Shown piece by piece: positions 6,875 to 14,853 of a stretch of 17,903 nt of DNA. The translations under genes were made by a program, and so were the position numbers. This stretch comes from Parapedobacter sp964613725 (GTDB lineage Bacteria; Bacteroidota; Bacteroidia; Sphingobacteriales; Sphingobacteriaceae). The notes beneath the pieces are model-generated. The model saw nothing but the letters and a program-made list of their open reading frames with translations. It searched no databases and was not told the DNA's origin. The DNA lies in contig CAZTJY010000086.1 of assembly GCA_964613725.1 (NCBI GenBank), positions 1-17,903 on the forward strand, given 5' to 3'. Position 1 is the first letter of the stretch. Each line of letters begins with the position of its first letter.

Positions 6875-6910
6875 ATCTCAAATCTCGCGTCTCAAAATCT
6901 CAAGTCTCAA
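6875..6910 (-). repeat. Heptamer tandem repeat TTGAGA(C/T) filling the sco-DUF420 gap
   Basis: On the minus strand the gap reads TTGAGAC, TTGAGAT, one extra T, TTGAGAC, GCGAGAT, TTGAGAT and then ATG. This is five 7-bp units, one of them diverged, occupying all but two bases between the sco stop and the next ATG. The purine-rich GAGA cores sit where a ribosome site would be. Copy number could therefore alter translation or spacing, although seven is not a multiple of three and nothing here is coding. Confidence 0.75.
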
Positions 6911-6912
6911 AT

Positions 6913-7623
6913 TCAATATGGACTTGTCTCCCTAATCTCTTGTACCAACAGCAATTTAAGCTCGTCAATCAAACGGTCTACTTCCTTATTCCTGTTGACA
7001 TCGTAATACCCGCGTATGCGGCGCTTGGAATCTACTAATATAAGCGACGAGCTGTGGATGAAATGTGCGTCGCGCGTCGTATCCCGGACGGCATCGACCA
7101 AGAATCCGTTTCGGGCAATGGCATACACATCGTCTGCACCGGCCGTAAGGAAATGCCATTTCTTCGTCGAAGGCCGATAAGCCTCCGAATACTCCCGCAG
7201 GACCTCGGGCGTATCATAAGCCGTATCTACCGTGATGGTATAAAAGTTTACCATCCCATTGGTGGCAAAACGTTCAGCGACGCGGTTCATTTCATCGTTC
7301 ATGTGTTTGCAGAAGGTCGCGCAACGGGTATAGAAAAAATTGACCACCCCTATGGTCGTATCGTTTCCCAACACCGAGATAAATTCTCCTTGCTGGTTGG
7401 TCAGGATGAAGGGTTCAATCTGATGAAACAAAGTGTCTGGCACTTGCTTACCCATCCTACTGGTAAATGTGCCGGTCAATACTTTTTCACCGTAAATTGG
7501 CAGATTCTGGTAACGATTTTCGCCTTTTCTTTCAAGCAAGAAATATAAAAATCCTGGCAGGATTAAGATAACTGCCAGGATTATGATTTTCTTTATGCCG
7601 CTGGTATTCGCAGTGCTCGTCAT
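6913..7623 (-). CDS. sco: SCO1/SenC/PrrC-family copper chaperone for cytochrome oxidase
   Basis: Sco proteins are membrane-anchored thioredoxin-fold proteins that deliver copper to, or reduce the cysteines of, the CuA site in subunit II. The copper-binding CxxxC is in TRCATFCKHM (C101 and C105 from the start chosen here), and the third ligand His is H190 in FIHSSSLILVD. One anchor helix lies at about residues 12-29 and the domain faces the periplasm. I chose the ATG at 7623, which overlaps the coxD stop as ATGA. An ATG five codons upstream (7638) is possible but would overlap coxD by 19 bp. The length of 236 residues is normal. Its position behind coxB/A/C/D supports a role in building this oxidase. 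Confidence 0.95.
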   Translation of the reverse strand: MTSTANTSGIKKIIILAVILILPGFLYFLLERKGENRYQNLPIYGEKVLTGTFTSRMGKQVPDTLFHQIEPFILTNQQGEFISVLGNDTTIGVVNFFYTRCATFCKHMNDEMNRVAERFATNGMVNFYTITVDTAYDTPEVLREYSEAYRPSTKKWHFLTAGADDVYAIARNGFLVDAVRDTTRDAHFIHSSSLILVDSKRRIRGYYDVNRNKEVDRLIDELKLLLVQEIRETSPY

Positions 7624-7997
7624 TGCGGATTGGCCCAATGCGGGAACGCGTGATAATGGGTATTGAGGTACCCGCCCTCCGTAAGCATCAGCGCGATGAA
7701 GTAAATGATAAATAAAAACACGATAGCCACAGACATGATAAAGCCGAAAGTCTCGAACTTGAGGTGCATGAAGTAGGCAACGATGTAATAAGCCTTAAGC
7801 AGGGTTAGCGCGATATAGACGACATTTACTGCCATGCCTTTTTCAATCACGCCACCGTGCACTAACACCAACGCAATGAAAAACTCCAACGCCGTAAGCG
7901 CCAGTAGGTAAAAAAAAACCTGCCAGATCTTCCGCTTGGTCATACCCTCGTGGTGTTGTCCTTCCGCGTGTCCTACTGTATGATTTTGAGTAGCCAT
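7620..7997 (-). CDS. coxD: Cytochrome c oxidase subunit IV family protein
   Basis: At 125 residues with three membrane helices (about 26-46, 57-76 and 83-106), this matches the small prokaryotic subunit IV family. Its typical core is ALTLLKAYYIVAYFMHLKFE. The subunit has no redox centre and probably stabilises the subunit I/III contact. The N-terminal tail (residues 1-18) is soluble and carries four histidines (H6, H10, H15, H16). It follows coxC by 24 bp and its TGA overlaps the sco ATG. Confidence 0.92.
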   Translation of the reverse strand: MATQNHTVGHAEGQHHEGMTKRKIWQVFFYLLALTALEFFIALVLVHGGVIEKGMAVNVVYIALTLLKAYYIVAYFMHLKFETFGFIMSVAIVFLFIIYFIALMLTEGGYLNTHYHAFPHWANPQ

Positions 7998-8021
7998 AAT
8001 TTCAATAACTGCTTTAACTGT

Positions 8022-8750
8022 TTATACCAAATAAAAGAACGTAAATACAAATACCCACACCAAATCTACAAAGTGCCAGTAGAGTCCCACCTTTTCAACC
8101 ATAAGGTAGCTACCTCTACGCTGGAAGGTACCGGCTAGTGTCATTCCCAGAATAATGATATTCAGCAAGATACCGACGGATACGTGGAATCCGTGGAAAC
8201 CAGTGATGGTGAAGAAGAGATTAGCAAATTGTAATGCAGAGACTTCCGAGATGTCTTTCGAAAAATACGGCGCCAGCGTAACCTCCGGAGACACCCCTTC
8301 TTGAGAAGGGATACTGCCCCACCAAAAACCAGCATGGTGGAGGTGCGTCCATTCAAGGGCTTGACAGCCAATAAACATCAAACCGCCAATAATGGTAGCA
8401 ATCATCCAACCGACCACTTCCTTTTTGGAATTTCGGTGACCGGCCTCTACAGCCAATACCATCGTTACCGAACTCATGATGAGGATAAAGGTCATGATAC
8501 CGACAAAAACCAATGGGTAGCCATAGTCCGCTACAAAGGGGATCGACTGGAACACCTTGTCTGGGTCCACCCACGTCATGTGGGCAAACCGTTGAGACCC
8601 ATAGTAAATCAAAAACGCGGAAAACGTGAACGCATCGGAAGTGAGGAAAAACCACATCATGATTTTGCCGTACTCCACATTGAAAGGCGACCTACCACCG
8701 TTCCATCGTCCGGTTTTTACCTTATCTAATTCCGTTACAGTTGTACTCAT
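8022..8750 (-). CDS. coxC: Cytochrome c oxidase subunit III
   Basis: Subunit III carries no metal but stabilises proton uptake in subunit I. The 242-residue protein shows the family pattern: SPFNVEYGKIMMWFFLTSDAF at the start, QALEWTHL in the middle, FFTITGFHGFHVSVGI, and the ending VEKVGLYWHFVDLVWVFVF. About six to seven helices are visible, with a hydrophilic insertion at about residues 140-165 (WGSIPSQEGVSPEVTLAPYF). It follows the shorter subunit III-like gene by 9 bp, so the operon encodes two consecutive subunit III-type proteins. This longer one has the more complete set of conserved positions. Confidence 0.95.
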   Translation of the reverse strand: MSTTVTELDKVKTGRWNGGRSPFNVEYGKIMMWFFLTSDAFTFSAFLIYYGSQRFAHMTWVDPDKVFQSIPFVADYGYPLVFVGIMTFILIMSSVTMVLAVEAGHRNSKKEVVGWMIATIIGGLMFIGCQALEWTHLHHAGFWWGSIPSQEGVSPEVTLAPYFSKDISEVSALQFANLFFTITGFHGFHVSVGILLNIIILGMTLAGTFQRRGSYLMVEKVGLYWHFVDLVWVFVFTFFYLV

Positions 8751-8759
8751 TGTTCAGTA

Positions 8760-9350
8760 TTATTGATTCAAAAGTAAAAAAACATAAATATAAATCCACA
8801 AAAAGCCTAGAAAATGCCAGAACAAGGTAGCAAGATCCATCCGGAATACATTATTCACTTGATTAATCCCCCGGACACGCCCGACCCATGCACGTGCCAG
8901 CACGATAACCCCCGCCAGAATATGGGCAAGGTGCATGCCGGTAAAAATGTAAATAAACGATTGGGATGCATTGTTATTCACAAAAACAACTCCCCGATTC
9001 GTCAAAATACCCCAAGCATATACTTGGATGATAAAAAATCCGATGCCTAGCAAGAGCGTAGCTATAAGCAATAATTTCTGCTGTGCGAACCGTGTTTTCT
9101 TCGCCGCCACATAGGCCAGTTGCATGGTTACGCTACTGACTATAATCAACAATGTGCTATAGATGAACGCCGACGGCAATATGGTTTTGATACCGCGGTC
9201 TACACCGCCAGCCGTATATACGATGAATCCACTGGAAAGTGCGGCAAACATCATGAACATGCCGATCATACCAAGCCAAAGATTGAATTTTTTGGCTTTT
9301 TGTTGCGCTAAATCTTCCTTATTTTGGGTGTATTGTGCCATGGCTATCAT
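8760..9350 (-). CDS. Second heme-copper oxidase subunit III-like protein, 196 aa
   Basis: The five-helix pattern and the C-terminal pair of motifs (IFTGMHLAHILAGVIVLA and ATLFWHFLGFLWIYIYVFLL) identify the subunit III family in its short, five-helix form. It lacks the two N-terminal helices of full-length CoxC. The ATG at 9350 overlaps the ctaB stop as ATGA; a second ATG three codons in (9341) is an equally possible start. Tandem short and long subunit III genes are, as far as I recall, common in Bacteroidota oxidase operons. Whether both enter one complex cannot be judged from sequence. Confidence 0.92.
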   Translation of the reverse strand: MIAMAQYTQNKEDLAQQKAKKFNLWLGMIGMFMMFAALSSGFIVYTAGGVDRGIKTILPSAFIYSTLLIIVSSVTMQLAYVAAKKTRFAQQKLLLIATLLLGIGFFIIQVYAWGILTNRGVVFVNNNASQSFIYIFTGMHLAHILAGVIVLARAWVGRVRGINQVNNVFRMDLATLFWHFLGFLWIYIYVFLLLNQ

Positions 9351-10318
9351 AACGCTACAAAGTCAAACAGTAATACCAATTGGATAAGCGGCAAGTAGAA
9401 AAAGGATGTAAACATCACCTTCTTCGCGGATGCCAGATCGCATTTCAGAAATAACTGGAGCCCGTACCAACTGAACAGTAACGCCCCTGCGAGCGACACT
9501 ACCGATACGGCAATACCACCAAATCCGAAATAATACGGAAGCAAACTCACCGGAACCATCAATAACGTTGAAAACAATACCATGAATGCAGACACCTTGT
9601 CACGCCGCGTAGTTGGCAACAACCGGAACCCGGCACGCTTATAGTCTTCATCCAACACCCAAGCAATGCCCCAGAAATGGGGGAACTGCCATACAAATTG
9701 AATGGCAAACAACACTAGCGGGATGATGACAATCGCAGCGGCGTTTGTTTGGCTATACACAGCCAGGTCATTCTGGGTGAAAGCAGCGTAATAACCAATC
9801 AACGGTGGAAGTGCGCCTGGAAATGCGCCGACGAATACGGCAATTGGCGATTTCCGCTTCAGCGGTGTATATATAAAAGCATAGAGGATAATGGAAAAGA
9901 CAGACAACACACCCGCCAGGAAATTAAGCGTAACGAGCGTATATGTACCGGCAATCCCCATCAGTAAGCTCAATACCAGTGCCTGCCCGGTAGTCATCCG
10001 GCCGGCGGGGATGGGCCGATCGGCCGTACGCTTCATGAGCTTATCCAAATCGCGCTCAATAATCTCATTGAACCCGTTAGCCGAACCTGTCACCAAAAAA
10101 CCGCCAAGCGTGAGAATTACCCAATTCAGCCAATTAATATCGCCTTGCTGTTTACTGCCAATCAAGAATGCGATAGATGCAGAAAACACTACCGTCATGG
10201 TCAGGCGTATTTTGACCAACTTCTTCAGGTCGTCTACAAACTGCATCACTTCTGTGGATACGGTACTCCGGTGATGTTTATGTACAACGACATCTCCCCC
10301 GTGCTTCTTGGATTGCAT
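9347..10318 (-). CDS. ctaB: Protoheme IX farnesyltransferase (heme O synthase)
   Basis: CtaB attaches a farnesyl chain to heme B to make heme O, the precursor of heme A. It is a UbiA-type membrane prenyltransferase. The prenyl-diphosphate motif is ERDLDKLMKRTADRPIP (D-x-D-x-x-M-x-R-T-x-x-R-P). The second loop motif is LDEDYKRAGFRLLP, and QFPHFWGIAW lies between them. The conserved start of the first helix is LVKIRLTMTVVFSASI. I chose ATG 10318 (323 aa), preceded by AAGGGATAATGAC. The frame is open to ATGs at 10339, 10357, 10384, 10408 and 10420 (357 aa), but that extra stretch is not family-like. If 10420 is the real start, the gap to ctaA is only 20 bp rather than 122 bp. The tail before helix 1 is histidine-rich. 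Confidence 0.93.
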   Translation of the reverse strand: MQSKKHGGDVVVHKHHRSTVSTEVMQFVDDLKKLVKIRLTMTVVFSASIAFLIGSKQQGDINWLNWVILTLGGFLVTGSANGFNEIIERDLDKLMKRTADRPIPAGRMTTGQALVLSLLMGIAGTYTLVTLNFLAGVLSVFSIILYAFIYTPLKRKSPIAVFVGAFPGALPPLIGYYAAFTQNDLAVYSQTNAAAIVIIPLVLFAIQFVWQFPHFWGIAWVLDEDYKRAGFRLLPTTRRDKVSAFMVLFSTLLMVPVSLLPYYFGFGGIAVSVVSLAGALLFSWYGLQLFLKCDLASAKKVMFTSFFYLPLIQLVLLFDFVAL

Positions 10319-10440
10319 GTCATTATCCCTTATATTCATTCGAAAATATCTATTCATAATGGCCTCATGGAACTTGCACCTCATCACCTGTGCGCAAAGC
10401 ACGGACATAGCAGGTTCCATTCAAGCTCACTTTCAAAATG

Positions 10441-11499
10441 TCAAATGTTCTTCCGCGACACGCTACTCAGCAGCAACATCTGATAATACTGCGTTCCGAA
10501 TAACAAACACGCCACCATGAGATGGAAGGTTTGTGCGTAAGCGGGCATATTCAAATAAGCCAATACCAATGCGCTCACCAACTGCAATATGAGCAGAATG
10601 AACAGCAGGTTAGTAAACCGGCTTTGGTGGGTGTTGGCGGCAAATCGCGAGCGCACCACGAAAAAAAGTGCCACAACGGCGATGCTCGACACCCAAGCCA
10701 AGCTACGATGAAGTTCAAACACGCCGCTTACCTGGTCCAACCAATCACTCCGATCGGGCCAGCTACCCGATGACGCTATCATATCAATCTCTTCCCGAAC
10801 GCCAGTGCCGATGGCCACCTGCAATACAATAAACAGCAGGGAAAAAAAAGCCAATGGCTTTATCCAGCGTGATGTGTGATTGATCAGCAGGTCCTTGTCG
10901 CGCATCGACCTCACCTTGAAATAGGTATAGATGCTAATGCCCAAAATAACCAATGCCAATAGCATGTGCACGGTGATAATCCAGGGCATAAGATTGGTAG
11001 ACACCACAATCGACCCCAACCATGCCTGGTACCCCAGCGCAAACACATTGATCACGCTCCAAATAAAAACGGATCGCTTTGTTTTAAAGAACGTAATGGA
11101 GCATATGGCAGTAATCAACACCAATACTCCGGTTATTGCGCCAACCAATCTGTTGACGTATTCTGTCCATGTCTTCGCGGCATTGAACTCCTCGTGTTGG
11201 AGGATGCTCTCATCGTGTCGGATACGGTTAGCCAACTTGTTATAACCGAACCGCTCCAACATCCCGGCAAACCGCTCATTCTTTGCTTGCCGCCCGGCTA
11301 TGTATTCTTCTTCATACCCCTGTGGCAACTGTGATGCATGCGTAGGCGGCACCAGCCGATCAAAACATTTAGGCCAATCCGGACACCCCATTCCCGAACC
11401 CGTGCTACGTACCACGCCGCCTGCGAGGATTACCAGGAAAATCGAAATAATCGTTATCTTGTTAACCCTTAAAAACCGTCGTTCAGCGGGTGGCAGCAT
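10441..11499 (-). CDS. ctaA: Heme A synthase (COX15/CtaA)
   Basis: CtaA oxidises the C8 methyl of heme O to a formyl group, giving heme A. The 352-residue, eight-helix protein starts with GGVVRSTGSGMGCPDWPKCF, including the Cys pair C39/C45. Histidines at H178 (ITVHMLLA), H264 (ELHRSLAW) and H326 (QTFHLMVA) match three of the four heme-ligand positions. The first ligand position, normally E-x-x-H-R, here reads E113-Y-V-N116-R. Between helices 1 and 2 there is an extended hydrophilic loop of roughly 65 residues (about 47-111), larger than in Bacillus CtaA. It sits 6 bp after coxA and upstream of ctaB, as expected for heme A supply to this oxidase. The ATG at 11499 is the first in frame. Confidence 0.95.
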   Translation of the reverse strand: MLPPAERRFLRVNKITIISIFLVILAGGVVRSTGSGMGCPDWPKCFDRLVPPTHASQLPQGYEEEYIAGRQAKNERFAGMLERFGYNKLANRIRHDESILQHEEFNAAKTWTEYVNRLVGAITGVLVLITAICSITFFKTKRSVFIWSVINVFALGYQAWLGSIVVSTNLMPWIITVHMLLALVILGISIYTYFKVRSMRDKDLLINHTSRWIKPLAFFSLLFIVLQVAIGTGVREEIDMIASSGSWPDRSDWLDQVSGVFELHRSLAWVSSIAVVALFFVVRSRFAANTHQSRFTNLLFILLILQLVSALVLAYLNMPAYAQTFHLMVACLLFGTQYYQMLLLSSVSRKNI

Positions 11500-11505
11500 G
11501 TCCGT

Positions 11506-13398
11506 TTATTCCGTTTCCTTTTCCGGTTGTGGGTTGTTAGCCAACTCCCATTCCCGCTGAATACGTTCGGCTTCGGGATTGCCCTCAAAATCGTGTGGCA
11601 AATTCGAGCTCATCGTTTCAGAGAAAGGCACGGTCTGCGGAATGAAATCCTCGTGGTGCCCCGGCTTGCTGTAATCATATGGCCACCGATAAACCGTGGG
11701 TATCTCCCCCGGCCAATTGCCATGGATATGCTTCACTGGTGTGGTCCACTCCAATGTGTTGGAGCCCCACGGGTTTTGGGGGGCTACCTTGCCGAACCGC
11801 ATGGAGGTAAAGAAATTCCAAAGGAAGGCAATTTGCCCTAACCCGGCAATGATGGCTGACCATGTAATGAATACGTTCACCGAAATCCATTTCTCCATGA
11901 ATGGGAATTCGGTAAAGGCGTAATACCTACGGGGTACACCGTCAATCCCCATGAAGTGCATCGGGAAAAACACGAAATAGGCACCCACAAACGTGAGCCA
12001 AAAATGGAGGTATCCTAACTTTTCATCCATCATCCGCCCAAACATCTTGGGATACCAATGGTAAACACCGCATAGCATACCGAATATCGACGCAGAACCC
12101 ATAACCAAGTGGAAGTGGGCTACAACGAAATACGTGTCGTGCAAGTTGATATCCAATGCGGAGTTACCCACATATAACCCGGTTAAGCCACCCGAAATAA
12201 AGAACGATACCATCCCGATGGCGAAAAGCATAGCCGGCGTAAATCGGATATTCCCCCGCCATAACGTAGCCAAGTAGTTGAACGACTTAACGGCAGAAGG
12301 TACTGCGATAATCAACGTTGTAATCATAAACACACCTCCGAGGAATGGATTCATCCCCGTAACAAACATGTGGTGCCCCCAAACGATAAACGATAATACC
12401 GTGATACCGACCAATGAGTAGACCATCGCATGGTAACCAAAAATCGGCTTACGCGAGTTTGTGGAAATCACTTCCGATGTTAGCCCGAGTGCGGGCATCA
12501 ACACGATGTATACTTCGGGGTGTCCCAAGAACCAGAATAAGTGCTGGAACAAAATGGGGCTTCCCCCTTCATTGGGAAGAATTTGCCCTTGAACAACCAG
12601 GTCCGACAAGTAAAAGCTCGTGCCGACACTGCGATCGAAGAATAGTAGCACAACCGCCGACACCAACACAGGGAAGGAAAGCAATCCAACGATTGCGGTG
12701 AGGAAAAAGGCCCAGATAGTCAACGGCATCTTCCACAGGTCCATCCCTTTTGTACGCAAATTCAATATCGTGCTGATGTAGTTGGTACCACCAAGCACTT
12801 GCGAGATGATGAACATCACCATACTAACCAGCCACAACGTCATCCCCAATCCTGAGCCGCTGATGGCTTTCGGTACCGCTGAAAGCGGCGGATAGACTGT
12901 CCATCCAGCGCTCGCTGGTCCGCTCTCGACAAAGAACGACGACACCATAACAACACAGGCACCGAAGAAAAACCAGTATGAAAGCATATTCATAAAGGGG
13001 GACGCCATATCCCTCGCGCCCAATTGGTAGGGAATCAAAAGGTTACTGAACGTGCCGCTAAGCCCGGCAGTAAGTACGAAGAATACCATAATGGTGCCGT
13101 GTATGGTTACCAGCGCCAAAAAGAAATCGGGGTGGATACGTCCACCTTCTGCCCATTTACTACCCAAAAACACTTCCAAAATTGGAAATTCTTTGTCGGG
13201 CCAGGCTAATTGCAGCCTAAACAATATGGATAGTAACATGGCAAAAACCGCCATGATGATACCAGTAATCAGAAATTGCTTCGCAATCATTTTGTGGTCC
13301 TGACTAAATACATATTTAGTCCAAAACGATTCATGGTGATGCCCATGTTCAGCGTGGTGTTCTAAACCATGTGTATCTGCGCTTGCTATACTTGACAT
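11506..13398 (-). CDS. coxA: Cytochrome c oxidase subunit I (aa3-type)
   Basis: This is the catalytic subunit carrying heme a, heme a3 and CuB; it reduces O2 to water and pumps protons. Ligands are visible: H100 (heme a) in IHGTIM, H293 in GHPEVY with cross-linked Y297, H342-H343 (CuB) in WGHHMF, and H428 (a3) with H430 (a) in VVAHFH. The Glu of the D-channel (E295 in HPEVY), D130 (GARDM) and K371 of the K-channel are present, so it is an A1-type proton-pumping enzyme. H420-D421, the subunit I side of the Mg site, are present. The N-terminal 22 residues contain seven histidines. The 33-bp leader after coxB holds GTATTAAATAC. It has no fused cytochrome c or subunit III domain. Confidence 0.98.
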   Translation of the reverse strand: MSSIASADTHGLEHHAEHGHHHESFWTKYVFSQDHKMIAKQFLITGIIMAVFAMLLSILFRLQLAWPDKEFPILEVFLGSKWAEGGRIHPDFFLALVTIHGTIMVFFVLTAGLSGTFSNLLIPYQLGARDMASPFMNMLSYWFFFGACVVMVSSFFVESGPASAGWTVYPPLSAVPKAISGSGLGMTLWLVSMVMFIISQVLGGTNYISTILNLRTKGMDLWKMPLTIWAFFLTAIVGLLSFPVLVSAVVLLFFDRSVGTSFYLSDLVVQGQILPNEGGSPILFQHLFWFLGHPEVYIVLMPALGLTSEVISTNSRKPIFGYHAMVYSLVGITVLSFIVWGHHMFVTGMNPFLGGVFMITTLIIAVPSAVKSFNYLATLWRGNIRFTPAMLFAIGMVSFFISGGLTGLYVGNSALDINLHDTYFVVAHFHLVMGSASIFGMLCGVYHWYPKMFGRMMDEKLGYLHFWLTFVGAYFVFFPMHFMGIDGVPRRYYAFTEFPFMEKWISVNVFITWSAIIAGLGQIAFLWNFFTSMRFGKVAPQNPWGSNTLEWTTPVKHIHGNWPGEIPTVYRWPYDYSKPGHHEDFIPQTVPFSETMSSNLPHDFEGNPEAERIQREWELANNPQPEKETE

Positions 13399-13404
13399 AT
13401 CTCT

Positions 13405-13415
13405 GTATTAAATAC
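13405..13415. repeat. Short palindrome in the coxB-coxA gap
   Basis: GTATTAAATAC is an 11-bp perfect inverted repeat (GTATT-A-AATAC) seven bases before the coxA ATG. It is weak alone. It is listed because the two preceding operon junctions also carry palindromes. Confidence 0.3.
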
Positions 13416-13431
13416 GTTATTTCCTCGATCC

Positions 13432-14784
13432 TTAATTAGCTTGCGCCAATAAGTTGGCGTCTTCATCATCATTGTTGGCGTTCTGAGACAGTTGGAACTC
13501 CTTCCGCAAATCTTCCGTGAAGAAATACGGCTGCTCGTTAAGCCACGCTTGGTACTCTTCTTCGGTAACCACCCGTACTTTTTGCTGCATGTTGTAATGA
13601 CCGCCACCGCAGATTTTATTACAAAGCATGACGAAATCATAGTTATAGTCTCCCATTTTGTCGCGCATCTCCTCAGTTGTCATCGTTGCGGTAAATTGGA
13701 AGTAGGTTTTCATGCCCGGTACGGCATTCATCTGTACCCTGAAATCGGGAATATAGAAACTGTGCAAGATATCCTTTGAGCCAATCTGGAAACGGACCGG
13801 CTTATTCACCGGTATAACGATTTCGCTCCCCATCTGATCGTCCCAACTGTTCTTGTCATTGAAATCAATCCCCAACCCATTGAGCGGTGTTGTGAGTTTA
13901 TAGTTCCGCTCACCTATTTTACCATCGCGCCCAGGATACCTAACTGTCCATTTAAACTGCTCGCCCACCACTTCGATGAGTATAGCCTCCTTCTGGGCTT
14001 CTTCGGAAACATTGGTAATCGAACGCCAGGTGAAGAAGCCAAAAAGTACAAGTATGGTCAGCGTCACAGCGGGTATAATGGTCCATACTTTCTCCAACGT
14101 ATTGTTGTGTGGATAGAAGTAAGCCTTCCGCTTTGGTCGAGCTCGGTAAATATAGGCGAACGAGAACATCGCGATGTGCATGATTACCAATACCACCGTA
14201 CATATCACCGTTGTAATAATAAACATGGTATCGATTCGTGCGCCATGCTCTGTCACCGCCGCACGGAACGACTGTGCACCGTGGTGCACATATGACCAAT
14301 AAACACCATATAAGCCCAATACCAACGCCAATATGAATAATTTAGCATTGAAATTGCGTATATAATACGTGGTGTCTTTTCCATTCATGCGACGGGTGAG
14401 CTCATATACCTGGATGATCTTACCGATTACGCCCACTAAAACACAGATCAAGAATACCAATAACAAGCCATAAAAGAAATTCATGTACACCTGTGAGTCG
14501 ATATCCGGTCCACTCTCGGCTTCTGTAGTCGCCGTAGCTGCGGTACCACCCGTTGCTGTAGTCGGCGCAGCTGCTGCAGCGGTATCGGTTGCTGTCGATG
14601 TCGTATCAGTAGCACCTGCCGCCGTGTCGGTCACCGCAACGGCTGCTGTGTCTACCGCTTGCGCTACCGTATCTGCCGCCGGGACGGACGATTCCTGTGA
14701 AAACGCCCGAGTTGTCAGCCCTATTCCCACAATGAATGCCAGCACAACGACTGCTCTAAACTTGCTATTCTTTATAAAGCCCAT
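13432..14784 (-). CDS. coxB: Cytochrome c oxidase subunit II (CuA)
   Basis: CoxB accepts electrons from cytochrome c at the binuclear CuA centre and passes them to heme a. The CuA ligands are H341 (ILHSFYIPDF) and the C388-N-K-I-C392-G-G-G-H396-Y-N-M399 loop. Lys390 takes the place usually held by Glu in C-x-E-x-C. W279 and the GEQFKW motif lie at the electron entry site. The protein is long (450 aa). A cleavable-looking signal (residues 1-30) is followed by a low-complexity DT/A-rich segment (about 36-90). Hydrophobic segments then lie at about 102-124, 147-163, 185-213 and 233-252; only the last two are the usual subunit II hairpin. No CxxCH is present, so this is aa3, not caa3. The last 25 residues are Asn/Asp-rich. 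Confidence 0.96.
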   Translation of the reverse strand: MGFIKNSKFRAVVVLAFIVGIGLTTRAFSQESSVPAADTVAQAVDTAAVAVTDTAAGATDTTSTATDTAAAAAPTTATGGTAATATTEAESGPDIDSQVYMNFFYGLLLVFLICVLVGVIGKIIQVYELTRRMNGKDTTYYIRNFNAKLFILALVLGLYGVYWSYVHHGAQSFRAAVTEHGARIDTMFIITTVICTVVLVIMHIAMFSFAYIYRARPKRKAYFYPHNNTLEKVWTIIPAVTLTILVLFGFFTWRSITNVSEEAQKEAILIEVVGEQFKWTVRYPGRDGKIGERNYKLTTPLNGLGIDFNDKNSWDDQMGSEIVIPVNKPVRFQIGSKDILHSFYIPDFRVQMNAVPGMKTYFQFTATMTTEEMRDKMGDYNYDFVMLCNKICGGGHYNMQQKVRVVTEEEYQAWLNEQPYFFTEDLRKEFQLSQNANNDDEDANLLAQAN

Positions 14785-14838
14785 TTCTAATATAACGATT
14801 ATCCCTATTTAGTGTTTCGTATCTCTATTCTCATGTCA

Positions 14839-14852
14839 GTAGCTTAAGCTAC
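14839..14852. repeat. 14-bp palindrome in the actF-coxB gap
   Basis: GTAGCTTAAGCTAC is a perfect 7+7 inverted repeat without a loop, beginning one base after the actF stop. The 69-bp gap here is the largest between the Act and Cox genes. The stem could mark an mRNA processing or partial termination point, or an operator. There is no T-run and no clear TAnnTTTG element in the gap. Confidence 0.45.
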
Positions 14853-14853
14853 C

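Noticed and set aside
7054..7548. Plus-strand 164-codon frame
   Set aside because: It is antisense to sco, whose CxxxC and His ligands are all in place.
13432..14784. caa3-type oxidase with a cytochrome c domain on subunit II
   Set aside because: There is no CxxCH anywhere in CoxB; the extra length is an N-terminal low-complexity segment and extra hydrophobic helices.
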